DNA of 64,000 nt from Pseudomonas sp. (GTDB lineage: Bacteria; Pseudomonadota; Gammaproteobacteria; Pseudomonadales; Pseudomonadaceae). Below the pieces are notes generated by a model that had not been told where the DNA came from, did not search any database, and saw only the letters and a list, made by a program, of their open reading frames with translations. This document shows positions 7,546-15,514 of this stretch, one piece after another. Location: the NCBI RefSeq assembly GCF_030684895.1, contig NZ_JAUXXP010000090.1, forward strand, positions 62,001 through 126,000. The letters are read 5' to 3'. Both the position numbers and the translations under genes were made by a program. Within the stretch, counting starts at the first letter, position 1. Each line of letters opens with the position of its first letter.

Positions 7546-8013
7546 ATGAACAAGACCACTCTCACCCTCGCTTTAGCCGGTTTGGCGGCGCTGCCCGCGC
7601 TGGGCCAGGCCCGCGAAATCACCCTGCAAACCAGCTTGAAAGAGTATCGCGGCAACGATGCCTACCTGGCGTTCTATGTCACCGATGCGCAGGGCAATTA
7701 CCAACGCACGCTGTGGGTCTCTGGCAAGAAGGCCAAGTACTACAAGCACCTGCGTGACTGGGTGCGTGACGGTAACAAGCCTGCCGAATACGACGGCCTC
7801 ACCGGTGCCAGCGTTGGCAGCGGGCAAACCTTGAAGGTGGCGGTTGAACTGGAGGATGCGCTGATTGATGCCGGCTACGAAATCCGCATCGACAGCGCCG
7901 TCGAGAACAAGCAGGACAATCGCGCCGAGATCAAAGTGCCGCTCACACAACAGCCCACACCGGTCAGCGGCAGCACAACAGGCTACGTCAACACCTTCAG
8001 CTACCAGTTTTAA
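7546..8013 (+). CDS. DUF2271 periplasmic protein with ApbE flavinylation motif
   Basis: A 155-residue protein with a Sec signal peptide (residues 1-21, cleavage after LGQA). The mature part is a beta-rich domain of the DUF2271 type. A DGLTGAS motif at residues 83-89 fits the D-x-x-(S/T)-G-A-(S/T) site where ApbE attaches FMN through a phosphoester, and S89 would be the acceptor. The next two genes encode a PepSY-flavodoxin reductase and ApbE itself, so this protein is probably a covalently flavinylated periplasmic electron carrier. ATG at 7546 has GGAGG 5 bases upstream. Motif and context are seen; flavinylation is inferred. Confidence 0.82.
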   Translation: MNKTTLTLALAGLAALPALGQAREITLQTSLKEYRGNDAYLAFYVTDAQGNYQRTLWVSGKKAKYYKHLRDWVRDGNKPAEYDGLTGASVGSGQTLKVAVELEDALIDAGYEIRIDSAVENKQDNRAEIKVPLTQQPTPVSGSTTGYVNTFSYQF

Positions 8014-8028
8014 CCCAGGAGCCCGCTC

Positions 8029-10206
8029 ATGCTGCAACGCACCCACGTGGTACTCAGCTTGCTCCTTGGCGTCTTGCTGATGATCTCGGCAGCCACGGGG
8101 CTGGTGTTGTCCAGCAGCACCCTGGTTGAACACCTACAGTCTGCACCAGCAGCGGAGCAGAATGTCGCCGACGTTGCCGCGCGTATTGCCGGCCAGGTGC
8201 AAGGTATCGAGCGCATCGAACGGGCACCCAGTGGTGAGCTGCGCGTCACGCTCAGCACGGCGAACGAGAACAGCACTGTGGTGGTTGATCCGCTCACTGG
8301 CTCGGTTATCTCGCCCTACCAGCCTTCCGCCCTACTGGCCTGGACGCGCAACCTGCACCGCGAGTTGCTGCTCGGCGAGTCGGGCCGCTGGTTCAGTGGC
8401 CTGGCGGCGCTGGCCATGCTGATACTGGTGGTCACTGGCGCTTGGCTGTTAGCACGCCGACTCGGTGGTTGGGGCCGCCTGGTGCGGCCTATTCCAGCCA
8501 GCAGCGGGTTGATTCACTGGCATATGGTTGTGGCCCGCTGGACGCTGCCGGCCCTGGCGATTCTCGCCCTGAGTGGACTGTATTTGGCGGCCATCAGCCA
8601 GGGCTGGATCAACGATGGCCAAGACGCCTCACCGGCCTACCCAGAAGCCAGTTACTCGGCACCGGCGGCCGAGTTGAACAGCCTTGCTGCCCTGCGCAAC
8701 CTGGACCTGCAAGACTTGCGCGAACTGGAGTTCCCCAGCGACCCGGATGCCAATTTCTACACCGTGCGTACGGCGGCGGGTGAAGGCTTCGTCAATGCCA
8801 GCACCGGGCAATGGATCAGCTATCAGCGGCACGGTTTTGCCACGCGCCTGTACGAGAACATCTACGAACTGCACACCGGCGCGCATTCGCCACTCTGGAC
8901 GCTGATGCTCAGCGGCTCCAGCCTGGCCGTGTTATTTCTCAGCGGTTTCGGCCTGCTCTCCTGGGCGCGGCGCAAGCGTCTGGCGGGTGCACGGTCTGAT
9001 AACACGCCGGCCGATCAAGCGCAGATCATTCTGCTGGTTGGCAGTCAGGGCGGGGCTACTTGGAGCTATGCCCGGCAGTTGCATGAGCAATTGCAGAGCC
9101 AGGGCCTGCGGGTGCACTGCGCCAGCATGAATCAGCTGCAACCGCACTACCGCCAAGCCAGCCAACTGCTGCTACTCACCTCGACTTATGGCGATGGCCA
9201 GGCTCCCGATTCGGCCAAGGCGTTTCTCGGGCGTTTGCAGCGCAGTGAGCTAAACCCAACGCTGCAAGTCGCAGTGCTGGGCTTTGGTGATTCGCAGTTT
9301 CAGCACTTCTGCGGTTATGCCGAACACGTCGAGCAATGCCTGCAGCAACAGGGCTTAGCGACGTTGCTGCCCTTGCAGCGCATCGACCGCAACGCATTGG
9401 GCGAGCTCAACCAGTGGGCGCAGCGGCTTGGTCAGGAACTCGACGTTGCCCTGCACTTCACTGCGCACGCCAGCTGCGAGACCTCACAACAGTTGCAGTT
9501 GCTGAGCCGCGAGCTTTACGGCGAAGGCAGCGCGTCACCGGCCGCCGTTTTGCGCTTTACCGTATCGCCCACCAGCAACAGTCGCTTTGCACCCGGCGAC
9601 TTGCTGGCCATCCGTCCGGGTATTGATCTGCCGCCACGCTTCTACTCGATTGCCAGCGGCGATGAAGATGGCGTGCTGGAAATCTGCGTGCGTAAACAAC
9701 CTGACGGCCTGTGCTCAAGCCTGCTGCATAGCCTGCAGGTGGGTGACTGTATTGAAGGGGTTATCCAGGCGCACCCCGAGTTTCGCCCGACTGCCGGCCA
9801 GCATCCGCTGATTCTGGTGGGTGCCGGCACTGGGCTGGCGCCGTTGATTGGCTTTGTCCGCAAGAATGCCCATCAGCGTCCACTGCACCTTTACTGGGGT
9901 GGCCGCAGCGCGCAATCGGACTTTCTCTATGAAACGCAACTGAATGAATACCTGGCTGACGGACGCCTGAGCCAACTGGGCCTGGCATTCTCCCAGGCGG
10001 CTAAGCCGATGTATGTGCAGGACCGTCTCCTGCAGGACGCCGACAAACTGGCGGCGCTGTTGCAACAGGGCGCGCAGGTGTTGGTGTGCGGCTCCCGCGA
10101 CATGGCCGCCGGGGTGCGCAACGTGCTGGAACCCTTGTTGCAGCAACTCGGCTTGAACATCGAACAACTCCGCCAACAAGGACGCTACCGTGAAGATGTC
10201 TACTGA
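8029..10206 (+). CDS. PepSY membrane protein fused to flavodoxin/ferredoxin-NADP-type reductase
   Basis: A 725-residue fusion. The N-terminal part (about 1-310) is a PepSY-TM protein with about four membrane segments and a periplasmic loop. The C-terminal part resembles the flavoprotein of sulfite reductase or P450 reductase. It has an FMN-binding flavodoxin domain from about residue 330 (ILLVGSQGGATWSYA; STYGDGQAPDSA), an FAD motif near residue 537 (PPRFYSIAS), and an NADPH motif near residue 598 (LVGAGTGLAPLIGF). It should pass electrons from cytoplasmic NAD(P)H across the membrane to a periplasmic acceptor, plausibly the upstream flavinylated DUF2271 protein. Its stop overlaps the start of apbE. 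The electron route is inference. Confidence 0.88.
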   Translation: MLQRTHVVLSLLLGVLLMISAATGLVLSSSTLVEHLQSAPAAEQNVADVAARIAGQVQGIERIERAPSGELRVTLSTANENSTVVVDPLTGSVISPYQPSALLAWTRNLHRELLLGESGRWFSGLAALAMLILVVTGAWLLARRLGGWGRLVRPIPASSGLIHWHMVVARWTLPALAILALSGLYLAAISQGWINDGQDASPAYPEASYSAPAAELNSLAALRNLDLQDLRELEFPSDPDANFYTVRTAAGEGFVNASTGQWISYQRHGFATRLYENIYELHTGAHSPLWTLMLSGSSLAVLFLSGFGLLSWARRKRLAGARSDNTPADQAQIILLVGSQGGATWSYARQLHEQLQSQGLRVHCASMNQLQPHYRQASQLLLLTSTYGDGQAPDSAKAFLGRLQRSELNPTLQVAVLGFGDSQFQHFCGYAEHVEQCLQQQGLATLLPLQRIDRNALGELNQWAQRLGQELDVALHFTAHASCETSQQLQLLSRELYGEGSASPAAVLRFTVSPTSNSRFAPGDLLAIRPGIDLPPRFYSIASGDEDGVLEICVRKQPDGLCSSLLHSLQVGDCIEGVIQAHPEFRPTAGQHPLILVGAGTGLAPLIGFVRKNAHQRPLHLYWGGRSAQSDFLYETQLNEYLADGRLSQLGLAFSQAAKPMYVQDRLLQDADKLAALLQQGAQVLVCGSRDMAAGVRNVLEPLLQQLGLNIEQLRQQGRYREDVY

Positions 10207-11119
10207 GATCAACGCAGCGCAGCGCCACAACCTGAGTGGCGCCACCATGGGCACCCGCTGGAGCGCTGTGCTGTATGCACCGGCCGGGCTCGACCTGAGC
10301 GTGATCAGCAGCGAGCTGCAACAGGCGGTCGATCAGGTTGACCAGCAAATGTCGACTTGGAAGCCCGAGTCCGAGCTGATGCAACTCAACGCAGCCAACT
10401 GCGGCCAATGGCTGAGCGTGCCCGATGAACTGCTGTGGGTGCTGAGCAGCGCATTGCGCATCAGTGCCGAGTCCGAAGGTGCGTTCGAGATTGGCGTCGG
10501 CGCGCTGGTCAGCGCGTGCGGCTTTGGCCCACACGCGCCACTCAACACCTGGCCGGACAAGCAACCCGCCGCGCGGGATGTATTGGAAGTCGACGCGGAC
10601 AACGCTCGGGTACGCAAACATGCGCCCATCACCCTGGACCTTAACGGCATCGCCAAAGGCTTTGCCGTCGACCAGATGGCCCGCTGCCTGGCGCGCCACG
10701 GCATCACGTCCTACCTGGTTAGCATCGATGGCGAGATGCGCGTCAGCGGCGTAAAGGCCGACGGCAGCGAGTGGTCAGTCGCCCTGGAAAAACCCCGCAA
10801 AGGCCAACGCGAAGTGCTTGGCTCGCTGGCACTGAGCAACACCGCCATCGCCACCTCCGGCGACTACCGCCACTGGCGTGAGCATAACGGCCAGGTGTTT
10901 TCTCACACCATGAACCCATACACCGCTGCCCCGCTGCTCTCTGACCTCGCCTCGGTGTCGGTGCTGTGCACCAGTTGCATGTACGCCGACGCCTGGGCAA
11001 CCGCACTGATGGTGCTCGGTGTGGAACGCGGCGCGCAGTTGGCCAAAGCCAAGGATTTGAGCGCCATTTTTGTTCTGCGTGACGGCGATGAGTTGCGCGA
11101 AGTGACGGTTGGCCTCTAA
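10190..11119 (+). CDS. apbE: ApbE, FAD:protein FMN transferase
   Basis: A 309-residue ApbE-family enzyme, which transfers FMN from FAD to a Thr or Ser of extracytoplasmic target proteins in a Mg-dependent reaction. Family marks include GATMGTRWSAVLYA near the N-terminus, EIGVGALVSACGFG, LDLNGIAKGFAVDQMA and the C-terminal YADAWATALMVLG metal-binding region. No obvious signal peptide or lipobox is present, unlike many ApbEs, so its location is uncertain. The GTG at 10190 was preferred because AAGGA is 7 bases upstream; an ATG at 10196 is the alternative. It overlaps the PepSY-reductase gene and is the likely modifier of the DUF2271 protein encoded at the head of the unit. Confidence 0.9.
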   Translation: MKMSTEINAAQRHNLSGATMGTRWSAVLYAPAGLDLSVISSELQQAVDQVDQQMSTWKPESELMQLNAANCGQWLSVPDELLWVLSSALRISAESEGAFEIGVGALVSACGFGPHAPLNTWPDKQPAARDVLEVDADNARVRKHAPITLDLNGIAKGFAVDQMARCLARHGITSYLVSIDGEMRVSGVKADGSEWSVALEKPRKGQREVLGSLALSNTAIATSGDYRHWREHNGQVFSHTMNPYTAAPLLSDLASVSVLCTSCMYADAWATALMVLGVERGAQLAKAKDLSAIFVLRDGDELREVTVGL

Positions 11120-11165
11120 TCCGCAGGCCTCATCGAATAATCTGAGGGCAATCGGCATGTCAGGC

Positions 11166-12104
11166 TCAGCCCTGCAGTCTAGCGACTGCCTCAGCACCAC
11201 TTCCCGCCCCCAACTGCGCCTTACAGAACTCAACAAACAACTGCGCAGGCTTGGTCAGCGGTGCGCGTTTGAGCCAGGCGGCAGCCAGGCCGGAGCTGGC
11301 TACGGGTTCGCTGATATCCACGGTCAGCACCTTCTTGCCATCGTAGGTACATTCCGAGTGCGGGCGGGTCACCAGCAGGGAGAAGCCGAAGCCCTGGCCG
11401 ACCATGCCGCGTACCATCTCGATGGACGGCGAGCTGAAAACGATATTGGGCGCAAGGCCCAGCTCTTCGAACAGGCTGACGAAGTAGGTACGGCTCGGTT
11501 GCACGTCGAGCAGGATCATCGGCTCCAGGCATAGATCGCGCAGTGACACCTGGGCCTGACCGGTAAAGCGGTGGCCTTCGGGCAGCAGGGCGTAGGGTTT
11601 CTGCGGGGTCATCAGCGGTTCGCTGACGATGGTCGCATCGAGGTCATGGTCGTAGAGGATGGCCAGGTCGAAGCGCCCGGCGGTCAGGCCCTGGATCAGC
11701 TCCTGCTGTTCGCCATCGCGGATGCGGATTTCCACGCCCGGATAGAGCGAATTAAAGCCGGCGATCAGTCGCGGCAGATACAGCGGCGCCACGGTTTCGA
11801 AGCAGCCGATGTCGATCTGCCCGGCTACCACATCGTTATCGGCCAGGGCGTTCTGCTCGAACTCGCGGGCCATGCGGATCAGTTCCTGGGCCTTCTTGTA
11901 GAAGCGCGCGCCGCCGGGGGTCAGGGATACGCCCTGGGCGTGGTGGCGGATAAACAGCTGCAGGCCGAAGCTCTCCTCAAGGCCTTTGATCGCCGTGGAA
12001 ATCGATGGCTGGGCGATATACAGCTTGCGCGAGGCCTCGGCGACGCTTCCGCACTCCACGGTGGTGACGAAATACTTGAGCTGACGCAGGGTATAGGCGG
12101 CCAT
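11166..12104 (-). CDS. LysR-family regulator
   Basis: A 312-residue protein with the LysR winged helix at the N-terminus (YTLRQLKYFVTTVECGSVAEASRK, then AQPSISTAIKGLEESFG) and a periplasmic-binding-like effector domain from about residue 92. A strong GGAGGTAC ribosome site precedes the ATG at 12104. It is transcribed divergently from aldehyde dehydrogenase, permease and aminotransferase genes, so it is their probable regulator, with the amine substrate or its product as likely effector. An A/T-rich stretch around 12190-12230 could hold the divergent promoters. The effector is not deducible from sequence. Confidence 0.9.
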   Translation of the reverse strand: MAAYTLRQLKYFVTTVECGSVAEASRKLYIAQPSISTAIKGLEESFGLQLFIRHHAQGVSLTPGGARFYKKAQELIRMAREFEQNALADNDVVAGQIDIGCFETVAPLYLPRLIAGFNSLYPGVEIRIRDGEQQELIQGLTAGRFDLAILYDHDLDATIVSEPLMTPQKPYALLPEGHRFTGQAQVSLRDLCLEPMILLDVQPSRTYFVSLFEELGLAPNIVFSSPSIEMVRGMVGQGFGFSLLVTRPHSECTYDGKKVLTVDISEPVASSGLAAAWLKRAPLTKPAQLFVEFCKAQLGAGSGAEAVARLQG

Positions 12105-12371
12105 GCGGTACCTCCTTAATAGCGGCTTGCTGGCCGTCTTGTACTGATTTTATGCAGCCAACATACCCCAGGCCCGACACTGGGGCTGCCCAGTTTTTTA
12201 ATAGGCTGCGAGTATAAATTTACTAATTTTCCTTCTGCCCGACCTGCGCCACCATCACCCTCAACAACCACAAGAAGCCGTTCACGGCATCAGGCATGCC
12301 GCTCACGGCACCCGACCAGCCGTTTACGGCCCCGGTATGCCGCTAGCGGCCCAGGAATGAGGATAAAGGCG
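12105..12371. promoter_or_regulatory. lysR/aldehyde dehydrogenase divergent region
   Basis: A/T-rich DNA at 12190-12230 (including AGTATAAATTTAC) is the likely promoter core. Next to the dehydrogenase start lies an array of four 12-bp palindromes (GCCGNNNNCGGC) described as a separate repeat. A CCCTCAACAACCACAA stretch at 12258-12273 recurs with one change at 13885-13900, ahead of the permease gene. Confidence 0.5.
12277..12350. repeat. Four helically phased palindromes GCCGNNNNCGGC
   Basis: Four 12-bp palindromes begin at 12277 (GCCGTTCACGGC), 12298 (GCCGCTCACGGC), 12319 (GCCGTTTACGGC) and 12339 (GCCGCTAGCGGC). Spacing between starts is 21, 21 and 20 bp, about two helical turns. The last ends 10 bases before the ribosome-binding site of the dehydrogenase gene. 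A fifth copy (GCCGATAACGGC) is at 13872-13883, after that gene. Such spacing suggests either a cooperative operator array or RNA hairpins in the leader; the choice is open. Confidence 0.8.
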
Positions 12372-13865
12372 ATGTTGGACCATAGCGATTGGCACAAGCG
12401 CGCCGCCGCGCAAGGCTTTATCACCCAGGCCCTGATCGACGGCCAGTTGCGCTCAGCGCAGAGCGGCGCGACCTTCGCGTCGATCAATCCGGCCACCAAC
12501 CAATTGCTGGCCCATGTAGCCGCCTGTGATGCAGCCGATGTCGATGCCGCCGTGGCCAGCGCCCGCCAGGCTTTCGAGCACGGCCCCTGGGCGCGCATGG
12601 CACCGCGCGAGCGCAAGCAGGTATTGCTGCGTTTGGCCGAATTGATCCTGGCCAACCGCGAAGAGCTGGCCCTGCTCGACTCGCTGAATATGGGTAAGCC
12701 GGTGATGGACGCCTACACCATCGACGTGCCTGGCGCCGCCCAGGTGTTCAGCTGGTACGCCGAAGCCCTGGACAAGCGCTATGACGAAGTGGCGCCGACC
12801 GCCAGCGACGCCCTGGCCACCATCACCCGCGAACCGCTGGGCGTGATCGGTGCCGTGGTGCCGTGGAACTTCCCCCTGGACCTGGCCGCCTGGAAGCTCG
12901 CGCCGGCCCTGGCTGTGGGCAACTCGGTGGTATTGAAACCTGCCGAACAGTCGCCCTTCTCCGCCCTGCGCCTGGGCCAGCTGGCCCTGGAAGCTGGCTT
13001 GCCGGCCGGCGTGCTGAACGTAGTGCCGGGCCTGGGCGAAACGGCCGGCAAGGCCCTGGGCCTGCACATGGACGTGGACTGCCTGGCCTTTACCGGCTCC
13101 ACCGAGGTGGGCAAATACTTTATGGCCTATGCGGCGCAGTCCAACCTCAAGCAGGTGTGGCTGGAGTGCGGCGGCAAGAGCGCCAACCTGGTATTCGCCG
13201 ACTGCCAGGATTTGGACCTGGCGGCAGAAAAAGCCGCCTTTGCGATCTTTTTCAACCAGGGCGAAGTCTGTTCGGCCAACTCGCGCCTGCTGGTCGAGCG
13301 CTCGATTCATGATGAATTCGTCCAACGTCTGATCGCCAAGGCGCAGCAGTGGCAACCCGGCGATCCGCTCAACCCAGCCAGCCACGCCGGTGCCATCGTC
13401 GATGCGCGCCAGGCCGAACGCATCATGGGCTTTATTGACCGGGCGCAGAGCCAGGGCGCGACCCTGGCGTGCGGCGGTCAGCGCCTGAGCTTCAACGGCT
13501 CGGACAGCTTTATCCAGCCAACCATCTTCACCAACGTCAGCCCGGCTATGCAGTTGGCCCGCGAGGAAGTATTCGGCCCGGTGCTGGCGGTTATCCCGTT
13601 CGACAGTGAGGACGAGGCCGTGCGCCTGGCCAACGACAGCCAGTACGGCCTGGCCGCCTCGCTGTGGACCGACAACCTGCACCGTGCTCATCGCGTGGCC
13701 AAACGGCTGCGCGCCGGCACCGTGTCAGTGAATACCGTGGACGCTCTGGATGTTTGCGTGCCGTTTGGTGGCTGTAAGCAATCAGGTTTTGGCCGCGATC
13801 TGTCGCTGCATGCCTTCGACAAGTACAGCCTGATGAAAACCACCTGGTTCCAGCTGCGCAGTTAA
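12372..13865 (+). CDS. Aldehyde dehydrogenase, PuuC/KauB-like
   Basis: A 497-residue NAD(P)-dependent aldehyde dehydrogenase. The catalytic cysteine is in NQGEVCSANSRLLVE (about C300), the general base in WLECGGKSANLVF (about E266), and the Rossmann-type motif is FTGSTEVGKYF. Overall similarity is to the Pseudomonas KauB/PuuC group, which oxidises aminoaldehydes from putrescine, agmatine or cadaverine. I chose the ATG at 12372 because AGGA lies 8 bases upstream; an earlier in-frame ATG at 12357 abuts an AGGA. It is followed by a permease and an omega-aminotransferase gene, a set that fits amine to aldehyde to acid conversion. The exact substrate is unproven. Confidence 0.92.
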   Translation: MLDHSDWHKRAAAQGFITQALIDGQLRSAQSGATFASINPATNQLLAHVAACDAADVDAAVASARQAFEHGPWARMAPRERKQVLLRLAELILANREELALLDSLNMGKPVMDAYTIDVPGAAQVFSWYAEALDKRYDEVAPTASDALATITREPLGVIGAVVPWNFPLDLAAWKLAPALAVGNSVVLKPAEQSPFSALRLGQLALEAGLPAGVLNVVPGLGETAGKALGLHMDVDCLAFTGSTEVGKYFMAYAAQSNLKQVWLECGGKSANLVFADCQDLDLAAEKAAFAIFFNQGEVCSANSRLLVERSIHDEFVQRLIAKAQQWQPGDPLNPASHAGAIVDARQAERIMGFIDRAQSQGATLACGGQRLSFNGSDSFIQPTIFTNVSPAMQLAREEVFGPVLAVIPFDSEDEAVRLANDSQYGLAASLWTDNLHRAHRVAKRLRAGTVSVNTVDALDVCVPFGGCKQSGFGRDLSLHAFDKYSLMKTTWFQLRS

Positions 13866-14018
13866 TGCGCAGCCGATAACGGCGCCCTCAAAAACCACAA
13901 ACAACTGCGCTGCTTTGAGCGCAACGGGCAGCTGTGCGCCTGAAAGCGCAGCAAACAACTGCGGCCCCTGCCGCGTGTGATTCACCTGACACAACAACAA
14001 GATTGCAGGAGAACGCCC
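13866..14018 (+). promoter_or_regulatory. Leader of permease gene with CA motif and palindrome copy
   Basis: This 153-bp gap contains a fifth GCCGNNNNCGGC palindrome (13872-13883) and the repeated CCCTCAAAAACCACAA stretch (13885-13900). It also holds AACAACAA at 13993-14000, six bases before the AGGAG ribosome site. The AANAANAA pattern next to a ribosome site is the known Hfq/Crc catabolite-repression target in Pseudomonas. Confidence 0.5.
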
Positions 14019-15449
14019 ATGCACGACCCCGAAATCAGCCTTACGGCCCCCGTTGGCCTGGCTCACGCAAGCGCAGTCGCGCGCAAACACAAACCCAGCC
14101 TGGGCATGACCGCCCTGCTCGCCGTGGCCATAGGTCTGGTGGTGTCCCAAGGCGTGATGGTGCTGATGCTGCAAGGCGCGGGCATCGCCGGCCTGGGCTT
14201 TCTGATTCCCTTGGCACTGGCTTTCGTCCTGGCGCTGACTTACGTGGTGTCGTTCGCCGAACTGGCGCTGATGATTCCTCGCGCAGGCAGCCTGAGCAGC
14301 TACACCGAAGTGGCCTTGGGGCAGTTCCCGGCCATTCTGGCGACCTTCTCGGGCTATGTGGTGGTGGCGATGTTCGCCCTGTCAGCGGAATTGCTGCTGC
14401 TCGATCTGATCATCAATGAGGTCTATCCCGGCGCCTTCCCCCACATGCTGATCGCCTATGGCGTACTGGTGGTATTTACCCTACTTAATCTGCTCGGCAT
14501 CGACATCTTCGCCCGTCTGCAGTCGGCCCTGGCGCTGATCATGGTCATCGTGCTGTTGGCCCTGGGCCTGGCGGCGGTAACCGGCAGTGGCAGTGAACCG
14601 GCGCTGAGCACATCCATCACCAGCGACTGGAACCCAATGGGCGCCAGCGTGATGACCTTGGTAGCACTGGCCATCTGGGGCTTTGTCGGCGCCGAGTTCG
14701 TCTGCCCGCTAGTCGAAGAGTCGCGTAACCCGAAGCGCAATATCCCTTGGTCGATGATTCTGGGCGTGACGATCATCTTTATCACCATCGCCCTCTACTC
14801 CATCGGCGCCCTGCTCTATGTGCCACAGGAGCAATTGGCCAGTTCGACACTGCCGCACTACCTGTTCGCCACCGCGCTGTTTGGCGAGGCCGGCAAGCTG
14901 TTTCTGGTAATCGCCGCCATCACCGCCACCTGCAGTACGGTCAACACTTCGCTGGCAGCCATTCCGCGCATGCTCTATGGCATGGCGGTTAACGGCCAGG
15001 CCTTCCCGCAGTTCAAGCTGCTCAGCAAGAAGTACCAGGCGCCTTGGGTCGCGGTGCTGTTCGTCGCCATGATTACCGGCTTGCCGGTGATCTTCATGGG
15101 TGATGACCCTGCCTCTATTGGCCTGTTGCTGCTGGCTGCGGCCGTGGCCTGGTTGCTGGCCTACATCATCTGCCACCTGGATGTGATTGCCCTGCGCCGT
15201 CGCTATCCTGATCTGGCCCGCCCGTTCAAGACGCCCTTCTACCCGCTGCCGCAGATCCTCGGCATCGCCGGTATGCTGGTATCGATCTACTACGTGTCGC
15301 CCACCCCGGAGATGACTGCGTCGATCTTCTACAGCGCCGGTGCGGTACTCGGCCTGGTATCGGTGATCGCCGTACTGTGGATCAAACTGGTGATGCGCAA
15401 ACCCCTGTTCACCCCGGAGCCCATCGATAAGGTGCTGGCACGCAAATGA
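14019..15449 (+). CDS. APC-superfamily amino acid/polyamine permease
   Basis: A 476-residue integral membrane protein with about twelve hydrophobic segments starting near residue 28. It has the APC hallmarks, including GLVVSQGVMVLMLQGAG in the first segment and the charged loop VCPLVEESRNPKRNIPW. The ATG at 14019 has AGGAG 7 bases upstream. It sits between aldehyde dehydrogenase and class III aminotransferase genes on the same strand, so the transported compound is probably an amino acid or polyamine used by those enzymes. The leader carries an Hfq/Crc-like CA motif, which suggests catabolite repression. The substrate cannot be read from sequence. Confidence 0.9.
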   Translation: MHDPEISLTAPVGLAHASAVARKHKPSLGMTALLAVAIGLVVSQGVMVLMLQGAGIAGLGFLIPLALAFVLALTYVVSFAELALMIPRAGSLSSYTEVALGQFPAILATFSGYVVVAMFALSAELLLLDLIINEVYPGAFPHMLIAYGVLVVFTLLNLLGIDIFARLQSALALIMVIVLLALGLAAVTGSGSEPALSTSITSDWNPMGASVMTLVALAIWGFVGAEFVCPLVEESRNPKRNIPWSMILGVTIIFITIALYSIGALLYVPQEQLASSTLPHYLFATALFGEAGKLFLVIAAITATCSTVNTSLAAIPRMLYGMAVNGQAFPQFKLLSKKYQAPWVAVLFVAMITGLPVIFMGDDPASIGLLLLAAAVAWLLAYIICHLDVIALRRRYPDLARPFKTPFYPLPQILGIAGMLVSIYYVSPTPEMTASIFYSAGAVLGLVSVIAVLWIKLVMRKPLFTPEPIDKVLARK

Positions 15450-15514
15450 AGTCCCCCCGGGGGCGTGCCTCCGGCTTACTCGAACACCACAGGTAATCAC
15501 CGAGGTTGCTGAAA

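Noticed and set aside
12453..13691. A 412-codon minus-strand frame opposite the aldehyde dehydrogenase
   Set aside because: The plus-strand gene has clear catalytic motifs; the minus frame shows no domain or ribosome site.
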